47,104 nucleotides of DNA from Mesorhizobium sp. B2-7-1. Its GTDB lineage: Bacteria; Pseudomonadota; Alphaproteobacteria; Rhizobiales; Rhizobiaceae. Each line of letters starts with the position of its first letter. Position 1 is the first letter of the stretch. A program made the position numbers and the translations under genes. Below, piece by piece: positions 17,565-26,649 of the stretch. Location of the stretch: positions 1 through 47,104 of the forward strand of contig NZ_VFUA01000045.1 of assembly GCF_006440735.1 (NCBI RefSeq), read 5' to 3'. The notes beneath the pieces were generated by a model. It worked only from the letters and a program-made list of their open reading frames with translations, searched no databases and was not told the origin of the DNA.

Positions 17565-18538
17565 GCCCCGAACTGCTCATTGTCCGAAAGACTTGCGAAG
17601 ATGGGGTGAGGCACCTCGGCGACGTGCAGCAAGCCTGACTGCACGAGCCATTTCCTGAGAGCTTTGACCGTCGCGCGGCGCGCCTTGCTCTGCGTGTAGC
17701 ACAAGAAGTACGCAATGCCGTCGTTGAGCTGGACATCCGACATCTTGATGAGCTGGCCTTTGGCTAAGGCCTCTTCAACCAGCGAATTCCTGCCCATAGC
17801 GATACCCTGGCCAGCTTCTGCCGCCTCTATCATCATCGCTGATTCAGAAAAGCGAATGTTGGGCCGGCGCTGAGGCAGGACGACGTTGGCGACATTTGCC
17901 CAATCCTCCCAATAGGTTTTCTCGGAAAAGTGCAGGAAAGCGACTCTACCGAGGACGTCTTCGAACCTCGACGATCCCAACTCCTCAGCCAGCTTGGGAG
18001 CAATCACCGGGAACAGAGGCTCGTCGGCAAGCTTTTCGGCAATCACATCCTGCCACTTCCCATCGCCGACCCTAATTGCAATGTCGGCCTCCCCCTTGGT
18101 GAGATCCGCAAGATGGCGGTGACCGTCGATCGTCAAGTCGATCCATGGGTGCGCAAGCGCAAACTCGCCGATCATCTTGCTCAAAACCCGCGAACCATAG
18201 GAGCGCGCCATAGCGACGAGCAAGGTTTGCCGGGACCGAACATTGGTCACAGCCAAAAGGCCGCTTTGAAGCTCTGCGAACGCGCGTTGGCAATGCACAG
18301 CAAGCGCATCGCCGGCCTCGGTAAACTGCAACCCGCGCGGTGTGCGAAAGAAAAGCGGTGCGCCGATGAACTGCTCCAGCGACTTGATCTGCCGGCTGAG
18401 CGCGCCCTGCGTCAGCCCAAGTTCCTCTGCCGCCCGCACAAGGTTCAAGTGACGCGCCGCAACCTCGAAAATATGCAAGGAACGTAGCGACGGAACCTGC
18501 ACGAGCAACTCGCTACGCTCCTGCCCGCTCGGCATCAT
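17555..18538 (-). CDS. LysR-family transcriptional regulator
   Basis: This 327-residue regulator has the N-terminal LysR helix-turn-helix (LRSLHIFEVAARHLN then RAAEELGLTQGALSRQIK) and the two-lobed effector domain. The GcvA-like beginning of the DNA-binding domain suggests a close relative of that branch. The paired ATG codons at 18538 and 18535 have GAGGAAG upstream; the longer frame was not used. The gene faces the GMC operon divergently, with a palindromic T-N11-A site between them, so it probably activates that operon. It runs head-on into the cyclodeaminase-family gene. Confidence 0.92.
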   Translation of the reverse strand: MMPSGQERSELLVQVPSLRSLHIFEVAARHLNLVRAAEELGLTQGALSRQIKSLEQFIGAPLFFRTPRGLQFTEAGDALAVHCQRAFAELQSGLLAVTNVRSRQTLLVAMARSYGSRVLSKMIGEFALAHPWIDLTIDGHRHLADLTKGEADIAIRVGDGKWQDVIAEKLADEPLFPVIAPKLAEELGSSRFEDVLGRVAFLHFSEKTYWEDWANVANVVLPQRRPNIRFSESAMMIEAAEAGQGIAMGRNSLVEEALAKGQLIKMSDVQLNDGIAYFLCYTQSKARRATVKALRKWLVQSGLLHVAEVPHPIFASLSDNEQFGAQS

Positions 18539-18593
18539 TTCGGCACTTCCTCGCAACGCTTTCGCCAGCGTAACAAAATGATGCAAGGTGCGA

Positions 18594-18610
18594 TATGAGA
18601 AAAACTCATA
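18594..18610. promoter_or_regulatory. Palindromic T-N11-A site, candidate LysR box
   Basis: TATGAG-AAAAA-CTCATA is a perfect inverted repeat with a T-N11-A core, lying 56 bases from the LysR start and 83 bases from the GMC start. Position and form fit the binding site of the adjacent LysR regulator. Confidence 0.6.
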
Positions 18611-18692
18611 GCGAGCGACCGCATGATTGACGTGGTTTTAGCGGCAAAGCGCCTTAGGTTGGCGCAACGAAATAAGGCGCGCGGGCGAGCTT

Positions 18693-20378
18693 TTGACATT
18701 CGACTACATCATTGTTGGCGGCGGTTCTTCGGGCTGTGTCATGGCCAACCGGCTCTCCGCAAATGGCAGTCGCGTCCTTTTGATCGAGGCCGGGCGAGAC
18801 ACAGCCGGCGACGCAATTCCAGACGATATCCTCGACGGCAATCCAACACGCGCTTATTTCAACCCGGCCTATCAATGGCCATCGCTCAACGCGACGCCAG
18901 TCCGCGATGGCCGCAAGCCAAGCCATTACGAGCAGGCCCGTGTCATGGGCGGCGGCTCGAGCATCAATGCGCAAGTCGCCAATCGCGGCGGGCCCGAAGA
19001 TTATGACGGTTGGGCCTCGAGCGGTGCCTCGGGATGGGGTTGGAACGACGTTCTGCCCTATTTTCGGCGGCTTGAAGCCGACCAGGACTTTGCGAACGAA
19101 TATCACGGCACTGACGGGCCGTTGCCCATCAAGCGGGTCCGGAAATCGGAGTGGTCCGGCTTCATTCAAGCGGTTTCGCGGGCTTACGAGGCAGCCGGTC
19201 TTCCATTCAGGCCAGACTTCAACGGCACTTTTGGAGATGGCTATTCCGTTGTGCCGCTGACAAATCGCGACGGACGTCGCGTTTCGGCGGCAATCGCGTA
19301 TCTGACACCTCAGGTTCGCTCCCGGAAGAACCTCACAATCCTTGCAGACACGACGGTCGAGCGCCTTACCTTTGCCGGACGCGCAGTCACGGGCGTCGAT
19401 ACCCAAGGTGCTTCTGGCCGACGGTCCTATCGCGCGCCGAATGTCATTGTCTGCGCGGGCGCAATTCATTCACCCGCAATCCTGATGCGGTCCGGTATCG
19501 GCCCATCGGAGCAATTGGCAAAACTCGGCATCCCCCTGGTCGCCGATCTTTCAGGCGTCGGTCAGAACCTGCAGGAGCATCCTTCGATCGCGGTGTCGGC
19601 TTATCTGCTGCCAGCCAACCGCATGTCGCCCAATGTCACCGGTCATATTCAGATGCATGCCCGATACTCGTCAGGTGTCGATGGCTGCCCTCCGACTGAC
19701 ATGGCCATATCCGCCGTAGCCAAGTCTGCCTGGCACCCGCTCGGCAAGCGCCTTGGTTCTCTCCAGCTCTGGGTAAACCGGGCCTACTCCACGGGCGCCG
19801 TAACGCTCAGGGACCGCGCATACATGGTCGAGCCTGGGGTAGACTTCAACTGGTTAAGCGATCGGCGGGATATCGATCGTCTGAAGGCAGGGTTCCGTTT
19901 CCTGGCGAGATTGCTCCAGCACGAGCCGCTGTCCGCGGTAGCTCTTGACGCGTTTCCGTCAGCTTGGAACCGTCGCGCCAAGCAGATCAGCAAGATCAAC
20001 CGAATAAACTATGGCCTGACGTCCGTCTTGGCCACGCTCATGGATACCTCAGGGGGCTTGCGGCGCAACCTCATCAAGAATGTCATTACAGATGGCGATT
20101 CGATTGCCAGCCTTACCGCCGACGACAATCGTCTGGAGGCGTTTGTCCGGCGCAATGTCACGGGCAATTGGCATCCGACATCAACCTGCCGAATGGGCGC
20201 AGATTCGGATCCTCTCGCCGTGACCGACTCTTCCGGACGCGTTCGTGGCGTTATGGGTCTGCGCATCGCCGATGCCTCGGTCATGCCGTTTTGTCCGCGG
20301 GCAAACACCAACATTCCCACCATCATGGTGGCCGAAAAAATCGCAGACGCGATCTCGAAAGAGCACGCCTATGACTGA
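18693..20378 (+). CDS. GMC-family oxidoreductase (choline dehydrogenase-like)
   Basis: This 561-residue FAD enzyme of the glucose-methanol-choline family oxidises an alcohol to an aldehyde or ketone. The FAD loop IIVGGGSSGCVMANRL begins at residue 6, VMGGGSSINAQV follows near 88, and the C-terminal active-site stretch NWHPTSTCRMG with its catalytic His is present, as is the final DASVMP and NTNIPTIMVAEKIAD region. The apparent start is TTG; no better ATG lies in frame. Its stop overlaps the aldehyde dehydrogenase start by eight bases, implying stepwise oxidation of one alcohol to an acid. Electrons probably go to quinones. The substrate is unknown. Confidence 0.92.
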   Translation: MTFDYIIVGGGSSGCVMANRLSANGSRVLLIEAGRDTAGDAIPDDILDGNPTRAYFNPAYQWPSLNATPVRDGRKPSHYEQARVMGGGSSINAQVANRGGPEDYDGWASSGASGWGWNDVLPYFRRLEADQDFANEYHGTDGPLPIKRVRKSEWSGFIQAVSRAYEAAGLPFRPDFNGTFGDGYSVVPLTNRDGRRVSAAIAYLTPQVRSRKNLTILADTTVERLTFAGRAVTGVDTQGASGRRSYRAPNVIVCAGAIHSPAILMRSGIGPSEQLAKLGIPLVADLSGVGQNLQEHPSIAVSAYLLPANRMSPNVTGHIQMHARYSSGVDGCPPTDMAISAVAKSAWHPLGKRLGSLQLWVNRAYSTGAVTLRDRAYMVEPGVDFNWLSDRRDIDRLKAGFRFLARLLQHEPLSAVALDAFPSAWNRRAKQISKINRINYGLTSVLATLMDTSGGLRRNLIKNVITDGDSIASLTADDNRLEAFVRRNVTGNWHPTSTCRMGADSDPLAVTDSSGRVRGVMGLRIADASVMPFCPRANTNIPTIMVAEKIADAISKEHAYD

Positions 20379-21864
20379 CAGCGCCGTTTTGAAAAGCTTC
20401 ATCGATGGCGGATGGAAAGATTGCGCGTCAGGCAGACGGATCGAGGTCGATGACCCATCTACTGGGAAAATCGTGTCGCTCGTCGCCGAGGCAGGCGTCG
20501 AGGACGTCGACCTGGCGGTTGCCGCGGCCCACAGAGTGTTTCGCGAACGTATCCTTGTCGACATGCATCCCTATGACCGGGGACGCTTGCTCTTTCACGT
20601 CGCCGACGCGTTGGAGGCGCGTGGTGGAGAGATCGCGGTGACCGTTTGCATGGATACCGGCAAAGCCATCGACGTAGCGCGCGAAGAAGTCGGCACTGCT
20701 GTTCGCTATCTCAGATATTACGCAGGGCTGGCGGACAAGCTCGAAGGCCGCTCGATTCCGCGTGGGGCCCATCTTGTCGACTATACCCTCAGAAGCCCGT
20801 TCGGCGTTTCGGCCCAGATTGTGCCTTGGAACTTCCCACTGGAACTAACGGCACGATCGCTGGCCTGCGCCATTGCGACCGGCAACTCGGTGGTGATCAA
20901 ATCACCAGATCTTGCGCCCCTCTCCGGCCTCGAGATTGCCCGTGCATGCGAAACTGCTGGCTTGCCAGCGGGAGCGGTCAACATTCTCACCGGATATGGC
21001 CACACGACCGGGCAGGCGCTTATCCAGCATCGCGATGTTCGCCACATCGTCTTCACCGGCTCGATGGCGACCGGCAGAACGGTGCTCAAGACCGCTGCCG
21101 ACAGGATCGTGCCTTGCATCATGGAACTGGGCGGCAAGTCGGCCGGTATCATTTATGCCGACGCGGACATCGATTGTGTTGTCGAGGCGGTGCGCAGCGG
21201 TTCGTTCCTCAACGCCGGCCAGAACTGCAACGCCTTTTCCCGTCTGCTGGTCGACAGCAAGATCGCTGACGAGGTTCTGGAGCGCGTAAAGTCTTGCGTC
21301 GAGGGGCTGTCCGTCGGGCCAGGCCGCGATAATTGCGACATCACACCACTGATATCGAAAAAGCAGCGGGACAACGTCGAGCGCGCCTGCGAAAACGCAA
21401 TCGCACAAGGGGCCAGGGTTGTCACAGGCGGTTCCGCGCTAAGGGATCGCAGCGGCTACTTCATGGCCGGGACGCTGTTTGCGGATGTAGCACCCAGCTC
21501 TGAGCTCTTCCAAACGGAAACCTTCGGGCCCGTCCTTGCGGTCACGCCGTTCGACGATCCTTCGAACGCCGTCGAACTTGCGAACGGCACCGAACAGGGG
21601 TTGGCCGCGGGCGTTTTCACAAAAGATCTCGACCGCGCACTCTGGACGGCTGACCAACTCTGGGCAGGCCAGATTTACATCAACGGTTGGTTCGTCGGCG
21701 GGGTGGAGACGCCGTTCGGTGGAGTGAAACAGTCCGGCTACGGCAGAGAAAAAGGCCAAGAAGCGCTAGACGGCTACGTCCAGACGCGAAATGTCGGCAT
21801 CAAACTCTCCCAACCGCGCTCAAGCCCTTCCCAAGCCGGCGCAATGCGGAGACACACGCTATGA
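20371..21864 (+). CDS. NAD(P)-dependent aldehyde dehydrogenase
   Basis: This 497-residue protein has all the core aldehyde dehydrogenase residues: Asn154 in PWNFP, Lys177 in VVIKSPD, Glu252 in MELGGKSAG and the catalytic Cys286 in NAGQNCN. The cofactor motif reads FTGSMATGR, Met replacing the usual Thr after Ser. The first start is ATG at 20371, overlapping the GMC stop; the stop overlaps the enolase-family start by ATGA. It likely takes the aldehyde made by the GMC enzyme to an acid in the same pathway. The branch resembles betaine-aldehyde or gamma-aminobutyraldehyde dehydrogenases, but specificity is unclear. Confidence 0.94.
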   Translation: MTDSAVLKSFIDGGWKDCASGRRIEVDDPSTGKIVSLVAEAGVEDVDLAVAAAHRVFRERILVDMHPYDRGRLLFHVADALEARGGEIAVTVCMDTGKAIDVAREEVGTAVRYLRYYAGLADKLEGRSIPRGAHLVDYTLRSPFGVSAQIVPWNFPLELTARSLACAIATGNSVVIKSPDLAPLSGLEIARACETAGLPAGAVNILTGYGHTTGQALIQHRDVRHIVFTGSMATGRTVLKTAADRIVPCIMELGGKSAGIIYADADIDCVVEAVRSGSFLNAGQNCNAFSRLLVDSKIADEVLERVKSCVEGLSVGPGRDNCDITPLISKKQRDNVERACENAIAQGARVVTGGSALRDRSGYFMAGTLFADVAPSSELFQTETFGPVLAVTPFDDPSNAVELANGTEQGLAAGVFTKDLDRALWTADQLWAGQIYINGWFVGGVETPFGGVKQSGYGREKGQEALDGYVQTRNVGIKLSQPRSSPSQAGAMRRHTL

Positions 21865-22967
21865 AGATAACGTCGATCACTTCGATCATTACCCGCCCGC
21901 CGATCAGGCACCCCGGAAAACTTGGCGTCGGTGATCTCGTGTCGGTGGACGCCGTAATCGTCGCAATCGAAACCGATGCCGGGATTTCGGGCGTCGGAGA
22001 ATGCTCACCATGGGCCGTTTTTGCCGAGAACGCATTCGCCATCAAGGCCACGATCGACAACTACCTAGCGCCAGCCCTCATAGGTGAAACCCCGTTCAAC
22101 ATCGAGGCGATCCTGTTGAAGATGGACGCCGCACATTACGGCTCATCCTTTGCCAAGACCGGCGTCGAAATGGCTGTTTTCGACATCGTCGGCAAAGCTC
22201 TCGACTGCCCCGTCAACCAGCTCCTGGGCGGTCTTGTGCGGGACAGGATCAGCCTGAGCTACTCCGTAACAAATCAAGAAACCCAGGCCGATCTCGAGGA
22301 AAGCCGGTGGCTTCTCGATCAGGGGTTTAAAGTTCTCAAAATCAAGACCGGCGTGTTGCCCGAGCGCGAGGAGCTTATCCGCGTCGAAGCCCTACGAAAA
22401 CTCGTCGGCGACGACTTCGACCTTCGGATTGATTTCAACCAGGGTGGGCGTCGTGAGCAGATGACGCGGCTCTGCAGGCAGTTGGAGGCCTTCAAGCCAA
22501 CTTTCATCGAACAGCCGTTCAAAGGCTTCGACCTCGATGCGATGGCGGCACTCTGCGCCGTGCTCGACACCCCAATAATGGCAGATGAAAGCGTGCTAAG
22601 CTGGGATCAGGGTTTCCAGGTCGCCAAGCGTCAAGCAGCAGATATTATTTCAATCAAGATTGCCAAGATGGGCGGACTTTTGCGTTCCAAGAAAGTAGCT
22701 GGTATGTGCGAAGCTGCTGGAGTTCCGTGCTATGCTGGTGCCATGTGGGAGTCCGGCATTGGTCTCGCCGCAAGCCTGCATTTTGCGTGCTCATCACCTG
22801 CAATTAAATACGGCAGCGATTTCTATACAGCCAACTATCTTATGACCGACGATCTTGTCGTTTCACCGCTCGCCGTGAGTGACGGCGCGATATTTGTACC
22901 AACCGGCCCCGGACTCGGAGTCGAAGCCGACTGGGAGGCGATCGAGCGGTACAGGGTAGCCGTGTAG
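21861..22967 (+). CDS. Enolase-superfamily enzyme, muconate lactonising subgroup
   Basis: This 368-residue protein has the capping and barrel domains of the mandelate racemase/muconate lactonising enzyme group. The KxK pair is Lys160 and Lys162 (LKIKTG). Metal ligands are Asp191 (DFNQG), Glu217 (EQPF) and Asp242 (ADES). The second general base is in the KIAKMGG motif near 266-269, which places it in the muconate-lactonising subgroup rather than among His-Asp acid sugar dehydratases. Members carry out cycloisomerisation, dipeptide or N-succinylamino acid racemisation, or dehydration. It is coupled to the aldehyde dehydrogenase gene by ATGA and is the last gene of the set. Confidence 0.9.
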   Translation: MKITSITSIITRPPIRHPGKLGVGDLVSVDAVIVAIETDAGISGVGECSPWAVFAENAFAIKATIDNYLAPALIGETPFNIEAILLKMDAAHYGSSFAKTGVEMAVFDIVGKALDCPVNQLLGGLVRDRISLSYSVTNQETQADLEESRWLLDQGFKVLKIKTGVLPEREELIRVEALRKLVGDDFDLRIDFNQGGRREQMTRLCRQLEAFKPTFIEQPFKGFDLDAMAALCAVLDTPIMADESVLSWDQGFQVAKRQAADIISIKIAKMGGLLRSKKVAGMCEAAGVPCYAGAMWESGIGLAASLHFACSSPAIKYGSDFYTANYLMTDDLVVSPLAVSDGAIFVPTGPGLGVEADWEAIERYRVAV

Positions 22968-23092
22968 GTTTGAGCAGGGCGCCGCCGAATTGGGCCCAGA
23001 GGCGATCGCAGTCCCACTTCCTCAGGCTTGTCATTCCCGGCAACCCATAGAGAACTATCGCACTACGAACGTCGTAGCCAAGCACCGATGCA

Positions 23093-23488
23093 TTGGCGAC
23101 GAATTGGATAGCACGCCCCAAACTTAAGGCGGCCATCCGGGTTTCGACTTTACTCGTAAGATCGATCACCCCGAAGATTTTCGCGTCTTCGCCTCTCGTA
23201 CTTGCGGGATGTCAGGAACTGCAGCCGGCCCAAGGGCCGATGTTGTCGCAAATTGGTTCAGTTTGTCAGCACGCCTACGGTTTCAAGCCCGGGACAGATG
23301 CCTATTCGCAGTGCGTTTTCCAGATCGATCAAAACCGTATCGCCAGCAATCGGGAGCAACTTCACAGGATCAGCAAAAGTTTGTCTGACACGGGCGACAG
23401 CATGATGCAAAGCGCTACCGCGAACCGGCCGCGAATGTGCACCTCCACACCGCTCGCCGGCGGAGGATTCATGACCAGCTGTTCCTGA
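23093..23488 (+). pseudogene. Small cysteine-rich lipoprotein, probably truncated at the N-terminus
   Basis: The frame contains a lipobox-like LVLAGCQE near residue 40, then a secreted-looking domain with Cys at VCQHAYG, QCVFQID and a C-terminal CTSTPLAGGGFMTSCS. That tail is typical of small rhizobial lipoproteins. However, no ATG or GTG with a ribosome site begins a normal signal peptide just before the lipobox; the frame extends upstream to a weak TTG through non-signal-like residues. The simplest reading is that the original start was lost, so the gene is probably dead or poorly expressed. The 125 bases before it (22968-23092) hold no recognised gene. Confidence 0.5.
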
Positions 23489-23515
23489 TCGCGGCTACGA
23501 GCCTGCTACCGCCCG

Positions 23516-24145
23516 TCAACGCAGAAAGCCGTCGCTCTCGAAATCCTCCCAGCCACGCAGCTTAGAGCCGGCGTCATCCTCATCGCGCTTGTCGACAGCG
23601 CGCCGGCCTCTTTTTTGCGCACGCTTCAGGGCCGCCTTTGCGGAGGCGCGCCGCCGGTTCTCGGCGGCCATCGCGGCGTCCTCTTCACGCCAGACGGTGA
23701 CCAGGTCGCGATCGAGCACATCTTCAATCTGTCGCGGGTCGAACACGTGGAAGGTGATTTTCCTGGCGCGGCCGCGAAGTTTCACCGTTCTGGTCCCGGC
23801 ACTTTGCAAGCGGCCGTCCTTCAGCCAGCGGTGCCGTTCGACCTGCTTGATCGTCAGGATGTCCTCGACTTCGCGCGGGATCACCAGCAAGTCTTCGATG
23901 TCGTGCATGGCTTCGGACACTATCGCCGAAGCCGCTCGCACATCGGCATCGACGCCCTCTGGCAGGCGTAAGGTGAGCACGCGCGACTCGATGTGGAGCA
24001 GCTTTTTCAGCGACGCCGGCAGACGAGAGCGGACCTCGAGAAAAATGCCCCTCGCCCGAACCGACGACCCAAGCGTTGCAGACGGAGACAGCTGCCACTC
24101 CGCCATCAGTTTTGCGGTCGGGTCGATTTGTCGGTGGGTAGGCAT
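23516..24145 (-). CDS. Unrecognised 209-residue protein with possible HTH segment
   Basis: The protein has a basic, alanine-rich C-terminus (RRRASAKAALKRAQKRGRR) and a middle region (ILTIKQVERHRWLKDGRL) that resembles a MerR- or excisionase-type helix-turn-helix. It has no membrane segment. Residues 60-100 carry regular acidic and hydrophobic patterns suggestive of a globular domain. The ATG at 24145 starts the protein-like part; a longer frame begins with cysteine- and arginine-rich residues that look non-coding. It lies divergent from the DUF2130 gene, 192 bases away. I do not recognise its function; a DNA-binding role is a guess. Confidence 0.7.
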   Translation of the reverse strand: MPTHRQIDPTAKLMAEWQLSPSATLGSSVRARGIFLEVRSRLPASLKKLLHIESRVLTLRLPEGVDADVRAASAIVSEAMHDIEDLLVIPREVEDILTIKQVERHRWLKDGRLQSAGTRTVKLRGRARKITFHVFDPRQIEDVLDRDLVTVWREEDAAMAAENRRRASAKAALKRAQKRGRRAVDKRDEDDAGSKLRGWEDFESDGFLR

Positions 24146-24337
24146 GGCGTTAGATTGGTCTCCGGTCCAGCGCGTTTCAATAGGGCCACGCTGGCAACAA
24201 TCCACACTCATCGTCGCGGCTATAGTCTGAGCGTAGTCGGATGATGGCCGTGAATGTTCTTACTTTGTTCTGTTCGAGCCGCGCCGCATAACCTATACTG
24301 GTGCCTTGGGAAACCGATTCTTCCGAGGCGAACTCAA

Positions 24338-25651
24338 ATGACCATTCAACCTGTCAGCAAGACTCTGCGCGGCGACAAGCTCTTCAACGAGCCGACGATC
24401 ACCTGCCCCAGTTGCAAGACTGACATCAAGCTTAACGAATCTCTCGCGGGGCCCCTGATCGCTGCCACGCGAGAGGAGTACGAGCAACGCATCGCTCAGA
24501 CCAATGCAGCCATCGCCATCAGAGAGGAAGAACTCGAGCGCCAGCGCCATGAAGTTGCGGTGGCCAAAGAAGGCGTCGAAAGTCTCGTTGCCGAAAAGGT
24601 CATGGTGGAGCGAGCTCACATTGTCGCCGATGAGGCTCGTAAGGCCAGACGTTTGCTCTCGGCCGACCTGGAGGAACGCGACCGCAAGGTGGCAGAGCTG
24701 GAGGAAACGCTCAAAGCGCGCGATGACAAGCTCGAACAGGCGCAGAAGCAACAAGCAGAGTATCTGACGAAGCAGCGCGCACTAGAGGACGAGCGGAGAG
24801 AAATGACGCTCACGATCGAGCGAAAGGTCCAGGAGGGACTGGACGCTGTTCGTGCAAAGGCCAGGTCTGACGCTGAAGACGGTCTCAAGATGAAGATCGT
24901 CGAGAAGGAGGAACAGATCGCGGGCATGCAGCGCCAGATCGAGGATCTGAAGCGCCGCGCTGAACAGGGATCCCAACAGTTGCAAGGTGAAGCTCTGGAG
25001 TTGGAACTCGAAGGGCTAATCAGCAGTCGCTTCCCGGTTGATGTAATCGAGCCAGTGGCGAAGGGCGAGTTTGGTGGTGACGTCCTTCAGCGGGTCGTCG
25101 GTCCCGCCGGTCAGCCATGCGGGGCCATACTTTGGGAGTCAAAGCGCACCAAGAATTGGAGTCAAGGCTGGCTCGCCAAGCTGCGAGCTGACCAGCGGGC
25201 TGCAAAGGCTGACATCGCTTTGCTTATTTCTGAGATCCTGCCCACCGGGGTCGAAACATTCGACCTGGTCGATGGCGTATACGTCGCCCATCCCAAGTGC
25301 GCCATTCCAATCGCTGTTATGCTACGGCAGTCGCTGATCGAGTTGAGTAATTCCCGACTCGTGCAGGTCGGCCAGGCCTCAAAAATGGAGCTCGTCTATG
25401 GATATTTGACCGGGCCGCGCTTCAGGCAGCGTATCGAGGCCATTGTCGAGAAGTTCTCCGACATGCAGGATGACCTTGCCCGTGAGCGCAAAGCCACCAC
25501 CCGACTGTGGGCCAAGCGAGAAGCGCAAATTCAGGGAGTGATCGAGTCGACAGTCGGCATGTATGGCGACCTGCAAGGGATCGCCGGAAAGGTGATGCAA
25601 GAGATTGAGAGCCTCGAAGTGCTAGCTGTTGCAGGCCCCCTCCCAGGCTGA
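24338..25651 (+). CDS. DUF2130 domain protein with zinc knuckle and coiled coil
   Basis: This 437-residue cytoplasmic protein has an N-terminal zinc-knuckle-like pair (CPSCKTDIK, residues 23-31), a long charged coiled coil (about 50-215) and a C-terminal DUF2130 domain. The domain shows a nuclease-like core: acidic residues near SSRFPVDVIEPV, then GAILWESKRTKNW with Glu and Lys spaced as in PD-(D/E)xK folds, followed by WLAKLRADQRAAKADIALLIS. No enzyme activity is established for the family as far as I know; its occurrence in accessory islands suggests a defence or DNA-processing role. The ATG at 24338 with GAGGCG upstream is chosen over a start 84 bases earlier. Confidence 0.85.
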   Translation: MTIQPVSKTLRGDKLFNEPTITCPSCKTDIKLNESLAGPLIAATREEYEQRIAQTNAAIAIREEELERQRHEVAVAKEGVESLVAEKVMVERAHIVADEARKARRLLSADLEERDRKVAELEETLKARDDKLEQAQKQQAEYLTKQRALEDERREMTLTIERKVQEGLDAVRAKARSDAEDGLKMKIVEKEEQIAGMQRQIEDLKRRAEQGSQQLQGEALELELEGLISSRFPVDVIEPVAKGEFGGDVLQRVVGPAGQPCGAILWESKRTKNWSQGWLAKLRADQRAAKADIALLISEILPTGVETFDLVDGVYVAHPKCAIPIAVMLRQSLIELSNSRLVQVGQASKMELVYGYLTGPRFRQRIEAIVEKFSDMQDDLARERKATTRLWAKREAQIQGVIESTVGMYGDLQGIAGKVMQEIESLEVLAVAGPLPG

Positions 25652-25773
25652 GATCATTGCCGCGCTCGCTCTCGCAGCCGGACAGCGCTCGGTCCTTCTT
25701 GACTGTTTGTCGGTGGGCTGTGAGGCAATTGAGAACGACTGGTGGGACAGCATCTTGCGCTTGAGGCGACCAC

Positions 25774-26649
25774 TCAAAAGACAAGGTGCTTGTGCCTTCG
25801 TCCGGTTTTTTTCGGATGGCCCGCCAGAGCTTCCCGATCCATTGGAATATCCAGGATCGCTTGAAACGCTGCGAGCTGCTCCGGGAAGTTCTGCGCAAGG
25901 TATCTAACCACCCGCACGTTCTCCATCAGGCGGTCGAGATAGGACCTCGCTGCCATCAGCTCTAACGCCCAGATGCCGCGAAAGCTGGCGCAGTGCAGGA
26001 ATTCTTCATTCAGCATGTCAAACTCAGCTTCCATGGCAGCCAGTTGATCGGCTGTGACGCCGGCAAATTTCTTTCTGGGCCTGGACGGATCCGCCAACTG
26101 CGACACGGGAGTAAGTGTGCTGAGAAGCTGCGCATAGTGGAAGTTCGCCCGCTTCAGGGCGATCATCAGCTTTGCCGCTTTGAGCTGCCGTTCCGGTACC
26201 ATCTTGCGCAAAGATGCGAAGACCTGGGGCGGCACAGACCAATCCTGCAAGAGATCCAGAACCTCGGGCAAAAGTCCGGTGACCAACGGCTTCGGTTCAG
26301 TGTGTGGACACGCGCTTTGCGCAGGTTGCTGGGGACTGACCCGCTCAGCCAGCGCCTTCGGCACGAACGCGAGGCCTTCGGCCGATAGCAGGCGACGGAA
26401 CTGTTCCTGCTTCAACGGATTTCGCAACGCTCCAGCTATGGTCTCCAGCCGATTTCGAGGGGTCTTCGCCTCGGCCGTCATTTTGCGCGTTCTTTCGCAT
26501 TCAGCCTCGTAGGTCCTGAGCAGCATGCTGCCGGAAAACCACCTGCCGGGCTCGTGCATCTTGTCCAACAGCGCAGCGTGCCTGGTCCGGCTGTTCTGCA
26601 GAACACGATCGGCGTCTTCCAGGCTTAACACTACGCGGCGCACCGTCAT
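25774..26649 (-). CDS. RepB plasmid-partition C-terminal domain protein
   Basis: This 291-residue protein carries the RepB plasmid-partition domain, seen in LLPEVLDLLQDW followed by LRKMVPERQLKAAKLM and ANFHYAQLLSTLTP, the same arrangement as in the C-terminal part of repABC plasmid RepB. It lacks the ParB-type N-terminal nuclease/DNA-clamp domain. The start overlaps the stop of the upstream serine recombinase gene by ATGA, so the pair is one unit. Linked recombinase and RepB-like genes recur on rhizobial mobile islands; a role in guiding the recombinase or its DNA is inferred. It is not evidence of an active replication origin. Confidence 0.85.
   Translation of the reverse strand: MTVRRVVLSLEDADRVLQNSRTRHAALLDKMHEPGRWFSGSMLLRTYEAECERTRKMTAEAKTPRNRLETIAGALRNPLKQEQFRRLLSAEGLAFVPKALAERVSPQQPAQSACPHTEPKPLVTGLLPEVLDLLQDWSVPPQVFASLRKMVPERQLKAAKLMIALKRANFHYAQLLSTLTPVSQLADPSRPRKKFAGVTADQLAAMEAEFDMLNEEFLHCASFRGIWALELMAARSYLDRLMENVRVVRYLAQNFPEQLAAFQAILDIPMDREALAGHPKKTGRRHKHLVF

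Noticed and set aside
22840..23169. Minus-strand frame of 109 codons behind the enolase-family gene
   Set aside because: It overlaps the ends of two plus-strand frames, has no ribosome site and no recognised pattern, although its middle reads somewhat protein-like.
25774..26649. Possible plasmid replication locus
   Set aside because: Only the RepB partition domain is present. No RepA, RepC or origin-like repeats are seen.
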